Below are positions 51,035 through 60,185 of a stretch of DNA of 64,000 nucleotides, in pieces (position 1 is the stretch's first letter; each line of letters begins with the position of its first letter). The stretch lies in NCBI RefSeq assembly GCF_000718135.1, contig NZ_JOEM01000004.1:344230-408229 (forward strand), in the 5' to 3' direction. Position numbers and translations under genes: made by a program. The stretch is from Streptomyces cyaneofuscatus. GTDB taxonomy: Bacteria > Actinomycetota > Actinomycetes > Streptomycetales > Streptomycetaceae. The notes under the pieces were generated by a model, which worked only from the letters and a program-made list of their open reading frames with translations, was not told the DNA's origin and searched no databases.

Positions 51035-51097
51035 ATGGGAAAGAGCGCACAGTTCCTTATTGGTCAATTGGCCCGAAAGCTCGGAAAATCACGATGA
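51035..51097 (+). CDS. Possible 20-residue micro-ORF before eccD
   Basis: ATG at 51035 behind GAGGAG encodes MGKSAQFLIGQLARKLGKSR and stops at 51095-51097. The stretch is distinctly AT-richer than its surroundings, the peptide is a basic amphipathic helix, and it ends 13-28 bases before the possible eccD starts. It could be a leader peptide for translational coupling, a tiny membrane-active protein, or chance. Confidence 0.35.
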   Translation: MGKSAQFLIGQLARKLGKSR

Positions 51098-51125
51098 TAG
51101 GTTTCCGTAAGTGGTGAGCACAGCA

Positions 51126-52469
51126 ATGACGTCCCGCTCGGAACTGAGCCGGGTGACCCTGGTCGGCGAGCGGCGCCGGGCCGACATCGTGCTGCCGTCC
51201 GACACTCCCATCGGCCAACTCCTGCCGGACATCCTGCAGTTGTTGGACGACCGGGCAGCCTCGCGGCCACTGACCAGGCAGTTGCTCACCTCCGACGGCT
51301 CGGCCCTTCCGCACGACAGCACCCTGGCCTCGGCCGGCGTCAGCGACGGTGCCGTACTCCGGCTCGTCAGGATCCACGCCGCTCCGCCCGCCCCGGTGGT
51401 GCACGACGTCACCGACCAGGTGGCCGACACCCTCGATCTGCAGGCCTGGCGCTGGCGTCCGGCCGCGCGCAGGGTCGCCGCGGGGGCGTCGACCGTGGCG
51501 TTCTCGGTGGTCGCCGCGCTGCTGGCGCGGCGCGAATTCCCGCTGGACACCCTGGCCGGGGCGCTGGCGGCTGTCACCGCCGTCCTCCTCGTGGGGGGCG
51601 CGCTCTGCGCCCGGATCGGCGCGGGCAACCGCGGGCTGGCGACCGCGCTGCTGTTCGTCTCGGGTGGCCTCGGCGTTCTCACGGCGTGGACCGCCGCCGA
51701 CGCCTACGACTGGTCGGGCCCGGCCCGGCTGGCGGCGGTGGCTGCAGCGGTGATCCTGGCCCTGTTGCTGCTCGGGTTCTTCTCCCCGCTGGGCCGTGGC
51801 GGCCTCATCGGGGCCGGGGCCACGACCGCCGTCACCGCGGTGTGGGAGGCCGTCGCCGCGGTGGAGTCGGACCCGGCCCGGCTGGGCGCCGTGATGGCGG
51901 TGTTCTCCGTGGTGCTGCTGGGTATGCTGCCCCGGCTCGCGCTGATGGCGTCGGGGCTCACCGCGCTCGACGACCGGCGGTCGGGTGGGGTGTCGGTCAG
52001 CCGCCACGACGTGTCCAACGCACTGGCCGCCACCCATCGCGGTCTCGCCCTCGCGACGGTGGTCACCGCGGTCTCGGCGACCGCGGCGGGCTGGCTGCTC
52101 ACCCTGTCCGCGCGGCCGACCGTGTGGACGGTGCTGCTGCCCTCGGTGGTCGCGGTGGTCCTGCTGTCGAGGGCCCGCGCGTTCCCGCTGGTGGCCGAGG
52201 TGGTGGCCCTGTTCGCGGCTGCTGCGGTCCTCGTCGTGCGGCTCGTCATGCTGTGGATGGAGCAGGCGTCCGGGGGCTCGGGTCCCGTGATCCTGCTCGG
52301 AGTGGCGGCGCTGCTGCCTCTGCTGGCCCTGTCGGTGGAGCCTCCCGAGCATGTACGGGTGCGGCTGCGGCGCACCGCCGATCTGGTCGAGTCCATCGGG
52401 ATGGTGGGGCTGTTCCCGCTCGCGATCGGTGTGTTCGGCATGTACGGCCAGTTGCTCAACAAGTTCTGA
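51126..52469 (+). CDS. eccD: Type VII secretion integral membrane protein EccD
   Basis: 447 residues from ATG 51126; GTG at 51111 and 51114 are alternatives. Residues 1-90 are the ubiquitin-like (YukD) domain of EccD (SRVTLVGERRRADIVLPSDT, PIGQLLPDILQLLDDRA, LRLVRIHAAPPAP). From about residue 110 eleven hydrophobic helices follow (AAGASTVAFSVVAALLARRE, TLAGALAAVTAVLLVGGALC, and so on). EccD forms the pore-side core of the ESX membrane complex. Next to a ParA-like ATPase and EccC it defines this locus as a type VII secretion system. Confidence 0.9.
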   Translation: MTSRSELSRVTLVGERRRADIVLPSDTPIGQLLPDILQLLDDRAASRPLTRQLLTSDGSALPHDSTLASAGVSDGAVLRLVRIHAAPPAPVVHDVTDQVADTLDLQAWRWRPAARRVAAGASTVAFSVVAALLARREFPLDTLAGALAAVTAVLLVGGALCARIGAGNRGLATALLFVSGGLGVLTAWTAADAYDWSGPARLAAVAAAVILALLLLGFFSPLGRGGLIGAGATTAVTAVWEAVAAVESDPARLGAVMAVFSVVLLGMLPRLALMASGLTALDDRRSGGVSVSRHDVSNALAATHRGLALATVVTAVSATAAGWLLTLSARPTVWTVLLPSVVAVVLLSRARAFPLVAEVVALFAAAAVLVVRLVMLWMEQASGGSGPVILLGVAALLPLLALSVEPPEHVRVRLRRTADLVESIGMVGLFPLAIGVFGMYGQLLNKF

Positions 52470-52524
52470 CCATGGGTGCGCGCGGGCTCCGGTCGGGGCA
52501 TCGCGGCGAAGGAGAAGGGCAGAC

Positions 52525-53748
52525 ATGCCGAACGGGGACAACTGGCAGGGCGATGTGCTGCGCGATCTGAGGGGCGCCTCCGGGCCGCCTGCGGCGGGCA
52601 CCGGCGGGCCGCCGGCTTCCGTACCGCCCGCTCCACCCAGCGCGGCGCATGCCTCCGGGACGGAACGCATACCCGCGCCGACGCAGCCGCCCGCCCCCGC
52701 ACCGACCCCCACGTCCGCGCCTGCGCCCGCCCCCCAGCAGGCGCCCGCCCCCCAGCAGGCGCCCGCTCCCCGGCAGACACCCACGCCCCAGCAGACACCC
52801 GCGCCGCCTCGCCCCCGCCGACCCTCCGCCCCCGATTCCCGAGCCGTGGTGGACAGCGTGCTGAGCGGCACGGCCCGCCGCCCGCAGCGGGGTGAACCGG
52901 TCGCCGTACGGGTCACCCGGGCGGTGCGCCGGATCGTTTCCTCCTCGGCGGCGCGCGAGGTCGCCGAGCTCACCCGTACCGCCGAGGCGCTCCAGCAACC
53001 GGTCACGACCGGGCGGCAGATCGCCGTCACCTCCATCCGGGGCGGCGCGGGCAAGACGACGGTGGCGGCCCTGCTCGGCACGGCGTACGCGCACTACCGC
53101 CAGGACCCGGTCCTCCTGGTCGAGGCCGACCCGGCGCTCGGCTCCCTCCCGCTGCGGCTGGGCGCCGAGACGCTGCGCTGGACCACGGCCGACCTGGCGG
53201 ACATCGTGGAGCCGCAGATGTCGCTGCTCGACGTCACCGGCTACCTGGTCCAGCTCCCCGAGAACGCCTGGCTGCTGCCGGGGAGCCAGGGGCAGATCGG
53301 GGCGATGCTGGACACGTCGGCGTACGAACGGGTCATGGTGGCGCTGCGCCGCTACTTCGGGGTGACCGTCGTGGACTGCGAGACGCTGCCCGCCGAGGTC
53401 GCCCGGGTGGCGCTCTCCGCGTCCCAGGCCCGGGTGCTGGCCGCCCCGGCGACCCTGGACGGCGTCACGAGCACGTACGCCGTGCTGCAGTGGATGCAGG
53501 GGCTCCCCCGCCACATGATCGACGGCACCGTCGTCGTGCTCTCCAGCACGGTCGCCCGCCCCGGGATCGACGTCGAGGCGGCCGCCGAGAAGCTCCGGTC
53601 CACCGGCGCGGGCGTCCATGTCCTGCCGTACGACCGGCACTTGGCCGCAGGTGGTGTCCTGCGTACCGAACTGCTCGGACGACCGGCGCGCCTGGCCGCC
53701 ACCCGGCTCGCCGCCGAGGTCTTCCAGCTCTCCCAGAAGCGCCGGTGA
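52525..53748 (+). CDS. MinD/ParA-like ATPase of the ESX locus with proline-rich N-terminus
   Basis: 407 residues. The first 115 are disordered and Pro/Ala/Gln-rich with the repeat PAPQQAPAPQQAPAPRQTP, as in mycobacterial EspI-type ESX proteins. The ATPase domain starts near 160 (QIAVTSIRGGAGKTTVAALL, a deviant Walker A), with VLLVEADPALGSLP and VTVVDCETLP as further MinD-type strands. EspI-like ATPases modulate ESX activity. ATG at 52525 behind AAGGAGAAGG. It lies between eccD and eccC, 58 bases before the latter. Confidence 0.83.
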   Translation: MPNGDNWQGDVLRDLRGASGPPAAGTGGPPASVPPAPPSAAHASGTERIPAPTQPPAPAPTPTSAPAPAPQQAPAPQQAPAPRQTPTPQQTPAPPRPRRPSAPDSRAVVDSVLSGTARRPQRGEPVAVRVTRAVRRIVSSSAAREVAELTRTAEALQQPVTTGRQIAVTSIRGGAGKTTVAALLGTAYAHYRQDPVLLVEADPALGSLPLRLGAETLRWTTADLADIVEPQMSLLDVTGYLVQLPENAWLLPGSQGQIGAMLDTSAYERVMVALRRYFGVTVVDCETLPAEVARVALSASQARVLAAPATLDGVTSTYAVLQWMQGLPRHMIDGTVVVLSSTVARPGIDVEAAAEKLRSTGAGVHVLPYDRHLAAGGVLRTELLGRPARLAATRLAAEVFQLSQKRR

Positions 53749-53806
53749 CCCCGATGGAGTCCGAGTCCCTGCACCACGAGCCGACCGCGAACGCCGGACG
53801 AAGCCG

Positions 53807-56800
53807 ATGAGCACCCGACTGATCCACCGCCCCGCCCGGACCACCCGTCCGCCGGCCACGCCCGCGCCCCGCACCATCGAGGCCCCGCCGAACCTCCCCG
53901 AGGGAAAGGCGGGCAACATCGCGATGTCGCTGCTGCCGGTCGCCGGGGTCATGTCGTCCGTCGTGATGATGACCGTCGTCCGCAACAGCCAGTTCGCCGC
54001 GCTGGGCGCGATCATCCTCGTGGTCACCGTCACCGGTTCCGTCGCGCTGCTCTTCTCCCAGCGCGGCAAGGCCCAGCGCACCCGGCGTACGCAGCGCGAG
54101 GCCTATCTCGCCTATGTGGAGGATCTGCGCGAGGAGTTGTCGGCCGAGGAGCGCGAGCGACGCGAGCGGGCGGACGTGCTGAACCCGCCGCCGTACGCCC
54201 TGTACGACATCGTGCGCGACCCGGCACGTCTCTGGGAGCGGCGCCGGGTCGACGACGACTTCCTGCGGGTGCGGGTCGGCACGGGCGAGATGCCCGTACG
54301 GGATCTGCAGATAGCCGAGCCGGGGTCGTCGGTGCTCACGCCGCCGGACCTGTTCATGCTCAACGAGGCCTCGGCGCTGGTGAAGCGGTTCCGCAACGGC
54401 ACCGAACTGCCGCTCACCGTCCCGCTGGACCGGATCGGCAACGTCAGCGTGATCGGGCCCCGCGAGGACTGCCTGCGGGTGGCCCGCGCGCTGCTCGTCC
54501 AGACCGCCGCGCTGCACGCCCCCGACGACGTGGCCATCGCCCTGGCCGCGCCCGGTGACCGGATGGCCGACTGGGAGTGGGCCAAGTGGCTGCCGCATCT
54601 GCTCGACACCGAGCAGTTCGACGGCCCGGTCGCCGCCCGCCGCATCGCCCCCTCCGCCCCTCAGCTCGCCCGGCAGCTCGGCCCGGAGCTGCGCCGCCGT
54701 GCCTCGTACGCGGCGGAGGTCCGGCGCGGTCTGGCCGGGCGGGACGCGCTGTCCATGAACTCCCGGCTGCTCGTCGTCACCGACGGGCACGGTGAGGACG
54801 CCGTCGACCTGCCGCGCCCGGACGACGCCGTCGGCCTGAGCGAGATGGGCGTCACCGTGCTGCACCTGCTGGAGCAGCGGGTGCAGGAGCCGGGTCAGGT
54901 GAGCGTACGGATCACCGTCGACGGCACCGACGTGGCCATCGAGGACCTCAGAGCCCCGGAGCCGCTGGAGGCGCACGGCACGGTGGACGAGGCGGGGATC
55001 CCGTTCGCCGAGGGGCTGGCCCGGATGCTCGCGCCGCTGCGCCTGTCCGCCGAGTCCCTGGCCGACGCCCCGCTCTCCGGGCCGGTCGAGTTCGCGGCCA
55101 TGCTCGGCATCGACGACGTGGCCCGCCTCGACCTGGACCGGCTGTGGGCACCCCGCGGTGAACGTGCCTTCCTGCGCGTCCCGATCGGCATCAGCGACTC
55201 CCACGAGCCGGTGCTCCTGGACCTCAAGGAGTCCTCGGAGCTGGGGATGGGCCCGCACGGTCTCTGCGTCGGCGCGACCGGTTCCGGGAAGTCGGAGCTG
55301 CTGCGCACCCTGGTTCTCGCTCTGGTGGCCACGCATCCGCCGGAGGACCTGGCGCTGGTGCTGGTCGACTACAAGGGCGGGGCGACGTTCGCGCCGTTCG
55401 CGGAGCTGCCGCACGTGGCGGGGGTCATCACCAACCTGGAGAACCAGGCGGGGCTCGTCGAACGCGTCCACTCCTCCCTGGCCGGTGAGGTCAAGCGACG
55501 CCAGCAGGCGCTCAAGGACGCGGGGAACGTCGCCGACGTCGGGGACTACGCGGCCCTGCGCGCCGAGAAGCGGCCGGACCTCGACCCGTTGCCGCACCTG
55601 TTCGTGGTGATCGACGAGTTCGGTGAACTGCTGACCGCCAAGCCGGACTTCATCGACCTGTTCCTCTCCATCGGCCGCATCGGCCGGTCCATCGGCGTCC
55701 ACCTCCTCCTCTCCAGCCAGCGCATCGAGGGCGGCAAGCTGAAGGGCCTGGACACCTACCTCTCGTACCGGCTCGGGCTGCGGACCTTCTCCGCCGACGA
55801 GTCCCGTACGGTCCTGGACACCACGGACGCGTTCCACCTGCCCCCGCTGCCCGGCTTCGGCTATCTGAAGGTCGACACGAGCCACTACGCCCGCTTCAAG
55901 GCCGGTTACGTATCAGGGGGTTACCGCGGCCCCGTCCGCCGCGCCGACGAGGAGGAGACCGGCCCGCTCGCGCTCCCGTACGAGGCGTTCAACACCCTGG
56001 CCGGACCGGACGAGGTGCCGCAGACCGCGGAACCGGCCCCGCGCCGCCGCGAGACGGGCCCGACGGAACTCGGCGTGATGGTCGACCAGTTGACCGGCAT
56101 CGCCCCGCCCGTACGGAGCATCTGGCTGCCCCCGCTGCCGACCGCCACCGCCCTGGACACCGTCGCGGGACCGCTGGACATCGGCCCGCGCGGCATGCGG
56201 CTCGCCGGGGCCGGACCATCGGGCAGGCCCCTGCGCGTCCCGGTCGGGCTGCTCGACGACCCGGCCAAGCAGTGGCAGGGCCAGTGGTTCCTGGACCTCA
56301 CGGTGGCGGGCGGCCACGCGGCCGTGATCGGCGGACCGCAGTCCGGCAAGACGACGCTCCTGCGTTCCCTGGTCCTCTCCCTCGCCCTGACCCACACGCC
56401 GCGCGAGGTCGGCGTCTACGGTCTCGACCTCGTCGGCGGCGGCCTCCAGGCACTGTCGGGGCTGCCGCACGTCGGCGGCGTCGCGGGCCGCGCGGACCGG
56501 GAGCGGGCCGCCCGCACCGTCGAAGAGGTCCGCACCATGCTCGCGCTGCGCGAGGACCTCTTCCGCGAGCACGGCATCGACTCGGTCGAGCAACTGCGCA
56601 CCCTGCACGCGGCCGGCCGGCTGCCCGAGCTCGCCTCGGCCGAGATCCTGCTCGTCATCGACGGATTCGGCGCGCTCCGCGACGACTTCGACGAGCTGGA
56701 CGACGCGATCGCCGACATCCTCAAGCGCGGCGGCGGCTACGGCATCCACGTCGTCGCGGCCATGCTGCGCTGGAACGACGTACGGATCGCCACCCAGTCG

Positions 56801-57793
56801 AACTTCGGCACCCGCGTCGAGCTCCGGCTCAACGACCCCAGCGAGTCCAGCATCGACCGCAAGCTCGCCGAGACCCTGTCACCCGACGAGCCCGGCCGCG
56901 TCCTCACCGACGGCAAACTCTTCGCGCAGGTGGCCCTCCCCCGCACCGACGGGGTCGCCGACACGGCGGATCTCGGTGCGGTCCTGGAGCGTACGGCCCG
57001 CTCGGTGCGGGCCACCTGGAGCGGCGAAGTGGCACAGCCTGTACGGGTGTTGCCGCACATCCTGGAGCCGCACTCACTGCCGGGCCCGGCGGCCGAGCCC
57101 ACCCGCGTACCGATCGGGCTCGACCAGTCGGCGCTCGCGCCCGTGCTACTCGACCTGTTCCAGCACGACCAGCACCTGCTGGTGCTGGGGGACAGTGAGT
57201 GCGGCAAGACGAACCTGCTGCGGACGGTGGCGCACGGCCTCATCGACCGTTACGGCGAGGACGAGTTGGTGTTCGCCGTGATGGATCCGCGGCGCTCGCT
57301 GCGCGGCGCTGTCCCGGAGGAGTTCAACGGGGGCTACGCCTACAACCCCAAGCTGTGCATGGGTCTTTCGATGGGCATCGCCACCGAACTGGAGAAGCGG
57401 CTGCCCGACGAGAACGCCCGCCTGGAGGACCTGGAGCCCGGCAACTGGGGCAACGGCCCGCGGATCGTCGTGCTCGTCGACGACTACGACGTCCTCACGA
57501 CCGCCGGACAGTCCCCGCTGGCCGCGTTCCTCCCGTACATCCCGTCGGCGGTCGACATCGGCCTCCACTTCGTCCTGACGCGCCGGGTCGCCGGCGCGTC
57601 GCGGGGCATGTACGAGCCGCTGGTGCAGGGCTTGCGGGAAGCCGGGGCCTCGGCACTGCTGATGGCGGGCGACCGCAGCGAGGGGCAGCTGTTCCCGGGC
57701 GTGTACGCCTCCCAACAGGCCCCAGGTCGTGGCGTGTTCATCCGCAGGGGCCAGCCGAACCGCCTGATCCAGACGGTGTACGCGCCGAGATGA
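53807..57793 (+). CDS. eccC: Type VII secretion FtsK/SpoIIIE ATPase EccC
   Basis: 1328 residues, one uninterrupted EccC (not split into Ca/Cb). Two membrane helices near 45-95 (IAMSLLPVAGVMSSVVMMTV and FAALGAIILVVTVTGSVALL) are followed by three ATPase domains with Walker A motifs GATGSGKS (about 489), GGPQSGKT (842) and GDSECGKT (1128). D1 has the Walker B HLFVVIDEFGELL, D2 EILLVIDGFGAL, D3 RIVVLVDDYDVL; only D1 has the catalytic Glu after the Asp, so D2 and D3 are probably substrate-binding and regulatory, as known for EccC. It powers export of the WXG100 peptides and the toxin encoded downstream. Confidence 0.94.
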   Translation: MSTRLIHRPARTTRPPATPAPRTIEAPPNLPEGKAGNIAMSLLPVAGVMSSVVMMTVVRNSQFAALGAIILVVTVTGSVALLFSQRGKAQRTRRTQREAYLAYVEDLREELSAEERERRERADVLNPPPYALYDIVRDPARLWERRRVDDDFLRVRVGTGEMPVRDLQIAEPGSSVLTPPDLFMLNEASALVKRFRNGTELPLTVPLDRIGNVSVIGPREDCLRVARALLVQTAALHAPDDVAIALAAPGDRMADWEWAKWLPHLLDTEQFDGPVAARRIAPSAPQLARQLGPELRRRASYAAEVRRGLAGRDALSMNSRLLVVTDGHGEDAVDLPRPDDAVGLSEMGVTVLHLLEQRVQEPGQVSVRITVDGTDVAIEDLRAPEPLEAHGTVDEAGIPFAEGLARMLAPLRLSAESLADAPLSGPVEFAAMLGIDDVARLDLDRLWAPRGERAFLRVPIGISDSHEPVLLDLKESSELGMGPHGLCVGATGSGKSELLRTLVLALVATHPPEDLALVLVDYKGGATFAPFAELPHVAGVITNLENQAGLVERVHSSLAGEVKRRQQALKDAGNVADVGDYAALRAEKRPDLDPLPHLFVVIDEFGELLTAKPDFIDLFLSIGRIGRSIGVHLLLSSQRIEGGKLKGLDTYLSYRLGLRTFSADESRTVLDTTDAFHLPPLPGFGYLKVDTSHYARFKAGYVSGGYRGPVRRADEEETGPLALPYEAFNTLAGPDEVPQTAEPAPRRRETGPTELGVMVDQLTGIAPPVRSIWLPPLPTATALDTVAGPLDIGPRGMRLAGAGPSGRPLRVPVGLLDDPAKQWQGQWFLDLTVAGGHAAVIGGPQSGKTTLLRSLVLSLALTHTPREVGVYGLDLVGGGLQALSGLPHVGGVAGRADRERAARTVEEVRTMLALREDLFREHGIDSVEQLRTLHAAGRLPELASAEILLVIDGFGALRDDFDELDDAIADILKRGGGYGIHVVAAMLRWNDVRIATQSNFGTRVELRLNDPSESSIDRKLAETLSPDEPGRVLTDGKLFAQVALPRTDGVADTADLGAVLERTARSVRATWSGEVAQPVRVLPHILEPHSLPGPAAEPTRVPIGLDQSALAPVLLDLFQHDQHLLVLGDSECGKTNLLRTVAHGLIDRYGEDELVFAVMDPRRSLRGAVPEEFNGGYAYNPKLCMGLSMGIATELEKRLPDENARLEDLEPGNWGNGPRIVVLVDDYDVLTTAGQSPLAAFLPYIPSAVDIGLHFVLTRRVAGASRGMYEPLVQGLREAGASALLMAGDRSEGQLFPGVYASQQAPGRGVFIRRGQPNRLIQTVYAPR

Positions 57794-57870
57794 CGTACAC
57801 CGCCGCCGTTCCATGACCGCCCACCGCCGAACCACGAATCACGAACCACGAAGGACCGGACGACCACCCC

Positions 57871-59289
57871 ATGACCAAGGACGTCATCGCCCTCACCTCC
57901 AAGATGCCCGACCCGTGGGCCGTACTGGCGGGCCTGCTCTCCGGCGGCCCGGACAAGCTGGTGGGTACGCGCGGGGAGGGCGCGGTGATCCAGCTCTGCG
58001 ACCCCGAGGGCCGGCCGCTCGTCTCCGTGGAGGCGCCGCTGCTGGTCTCCGTCGAGGGCGAGGCCGAGCGGCTGCTCGGGGCCACGGCGCCCCCGGTCCC
58101 GTACTGGTGGACGGAGGCCCGCGCCACCACGGGTGTCGCGGAGGCGGAACAGCTCGCGGGCACCTTCGCGACCCGGCTCGCCTCGCTGCTGGGCGGCTCC
58201 GCCTGGCCCCCGGACGCGGCCGGCTCACTCGCCGTGGTGAAGACCGACGGCGTGAGCGTCGCGCCGGAACCGGCCGCCGCGCGGCCCGCGATCGACGTCC
58301 TCACCGAGCGGGTCGCGGTCGTCATCCAGGACCGCCCGGTGGTGGCGATGACGGCGTGGCTCTCCGACGCCTTCCGGGCGGCGGCCGAGGCGGGCCTCGG
58401 GCTCCAGATCGTCAGCCCGGCGGGTACCACGCTCTCCCCCGCCGTACGGGACGCCCTGGGCGGCTGGCCGTCCCGCTGGATCGTGCAGGACGAGCGGGAC
58501 GGCTACTACGACGGGCTGACGGGTGCCGTACTGCGCTGGCAGGACGGCATGTTCGCCCCGGTCGCCTCCCCCGACGCGACGGAGGACGACCCGCGCACCC
58601 CGGTGGCGGCCACCTTCCAGGAGGTCCGGGACACCGGCGAACGCCAACTCGCCCTGACCTTCCGGATGGTGCACCCGGCGGACGACCGGCTGGTGCTGGG
58701 GGGCGGGCTGGAGACGGTGTGGCGGGAGCTGACGGGCGCACCGCCGGCCGGCTGGGGCACATCGGAACCGGCAACCCTTCCGTGGTCGCCCCGGCGGCTG
58801 ACCGACGTGGCGCACGAGCGGGCGCCGGAACCGACCTGGTTCGTCGTGGTCGGCAACCGGGACCGGCCGGCCCTCGCCACCGTACGGATCACGCGTACGG
58901 AGGCGGGGGTGGAGGAGCACGTCACGCTCGCGTTCGGCTACGACAGCTCCGAGGAGCCGCCCCTCGACGCCCTGCCCGCCGCGGCCGAGGCGCTCGCCAC
59001 CCGCCACCACCTGCAGTCGATGCTCGTACAACTTCGCAAAGCACGGCGCGATGTGGCCGTGCCGCCGCGCTTCGAGGGCCCCGGGGTCCCGCTGGCCTTC
59101 GTGCTGGGCGCGGAGGAGGTCCGCGCGATGCCGGGGGACCGGGCCCGCCGCACACCGCTGGCCGAACAACCGGTGACGCTGGGCCCGCGGACCCGGCCCG
59201 CGCTGTACTACCCGCTGCCGGGGGACCCTTCGGACCTGTCGGGCTGGCAGGACTTCGAACAGCTGATGCGCCACCTCAAGGGTGCGTAG
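57871..59289 (+). CDS. ESX-locus associated protein, DUF6177-like
   Basis: 472 residues, soluble, alpha/beta. VIALTSKMPDPWAVLAGLLS at the start, RVAVVIQDRPVVAMTAWLSD (about 145), WIVQDERDGYYDGLTGAVLRW and a last third with WFVVVGNRDRPALATVRITR. I recall this as the DUF6177 type found in Streptomyces type VII loci, but no function is established. It follows eccC by 77 bases and precedes the WXG100 genes, so it probably acts in substrate handling. No signal peptide, no membrane helix. Confidence 0.7.
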   Translation: MTKDVIALTSKMPDPWAVLAGLLSGGPDKLVGTRGEGAVIQLCDPEGRPLVSVEAPLLVSVEGEAERLLGATAPPVPYWWTEARATTGVAEAEQLAGTFATRLASLLGGSAWPPDAAGSLAVVKTDGVSVAPEPAAARPAIDVLTERVAVVIQDRPVVAMTAWLSDAFRAAAEAGLGLQIVSPAGTTLSPAVRDALGGWPSRWIVQDERDGYYDGLTGAVLRWQDGMFAPVASPDATEDDPRTPVAATFQEVRDTGERQLALTFRMVHPADDRLVLGGGLETVWRELTGAPPAGWGTSEPATLPWSPRRLTDVAHERAPEPTWFVVVGNRDRPALATVRITRTEAGVEEHVTLAFGYDSSEEPPLDALPAAAEALATRHHLQSMLVQLRKARRDVAVPPRFEGPGVPLAFVLGAEEVRAMPGDRARRTPLAEQPVTLGPRTRPALYYPLPGDPSDLSGWQDFEQLMRHLKGA

Positions 59290-59420
59290 GACGAGGTGTT
59301 CGATGTCATGGATTGGTCACAACGCCACTCTGGCTGATTGCAGATTGCAGTCGTGACGCAAGGATTGATAGACATGAATCCGAACACTCATGCGTTCGTT
59401 CGAGGTGCTGGGGGAAGACG
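59290..59420 (+). promoter_or_regulatory. Promoter region of the esx pair
   Basis: 131 AT-richer bases in front of the first WXG100 gene. They contain a tandem GATTGCAGATTGCAG near 59336-59351, and a stretch GATTGATAGACATGAATCC near 59363 that could hold promoter boxes. GGGGGAAG lies 5-10 bases before the ATG at 59421. A separate strong promoter for the small secreted proteins is plausible. Confidence 0.4.
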
Positions 59421-59753
59421 ATGAAGTTCGACATGGGGGCCTCGGTCCTTTCAACGCTGATCTCGCATTCGCAGGGTGCGAGTACGGACCTGGGGACGCT
59501 GATCCGCCAGCTCATCGCGGCGGCCGAGCCGCTGGAGGGCAAGTTCAACGGAGCGGGGAAGGTCGCCTTCGACGACTTCAAGAACCGCTCCGACGAGATC
59601 ACCGCCGCACTCAACGCCTCGCTGTCCGGGATCCTGGGCGGCCAGTCCGGGATGGACGCGGCGTTCGGTACGGGTGACCAGGAGCAGGGCGAGAACGCGA
59701 AGACGCAGATGGCGTCCGCGAACTTCGACGCGGCACGTTTCGGCGGCCGCTGA
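59421..59753 (+). CDS. WXG100 family protein (FNG variant), EsxA/B-like
   Basis: 110 residues, helical hairpin of the ESAT-6/CFP-10 type: LSTLISHSQGASTDLGTLIR, turn, then VAFDDFKNRSDEITAALNAS. The turn motif is FNG (KFNGAGKVAFDDF, about 50-52) in place of WxG; the aromatic and Gly are kept. The C-terminal part after residue 75 is flexible (GDQEQGENAKTQMASANFDA). Such proteins are exported by EccC as dimers and may guide larger effectors. ATG behind GGGGGAAG. Confidence 0.85.
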   Translation: MKFDMGASVLSTLISHSQGASTDLGTLIRQLIAAAEPLEGKFNGAGKVAFDDFKNRSDEITAALNASLSGILGGQSGMDAAFGTGDQEQGENAKTQMASANFDAARFGGR

Positions 59754-59805
59754 GCCTGCCGGACCACAAGGTTTTCGGTTTTTTCACCACGGGGAGTGAT
59801 GGTTG

Positions 59806-60114
59806 ATGGGCAGCACGGACCGGCGTTCGTACGACACAGGTGCCTCGTCAGAGGTCCAGGGCAACATCCAGCTGGTGATCGCGCAGCTGGAGCAGGTGAT
59901 CACAGCGCGGGACACGCAGGTGAAGGCGGCGATGAACGACTTCGCGGCCGACGGCGTGGCGGATGAGTACCACGGCAAGGAACTGCGGTGGAACGCGACC
60001 TCGCAGGAGGTCAAGAACATCATCCAGCTGCTGCGTACGACGCTGGAGAAGAACGACGGGACCGCTTCGCAAACGCTGGCGCGCGCGAAGGCCGCGGTCG
60101 ACGGCATCGGCTGA
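59806..60114 (+). CDS. WXG100 family protein (YHG variant), EsxA/B-like
   Basis: 102 residues. Two helices (VQGNIQLVIAQLEQVITARD and VKNIIQLLRTTLEKNDGTAS) flank DEYHGKELRW; YHG replaces WxG, while a Trp occurs five residues later. GGGGAG lies 9 bases before ATG 59806 (TTG at 59803 is the alternative). It is 52 bases after the first esx gene, and the two products probably form a heterodimer, the usual exported form. Confidence 0.85.
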   Translation: MGSTDRRSYDTGASSEVQGNIQLVIAQLEQVITARDTQVKAAMNDFAADGVADEYHGKELRWNATSQEVKNIIQLLRTTLEKNDGTASQTLARAKAAVDGIG

Positions 60115-60185
60115 CGCGGCGGCCGGCGTGAGCCGGTGATGGGTTGTTCGAGGACTGTTCCGGGTGGTACGGGGGTGGGGCGTCG

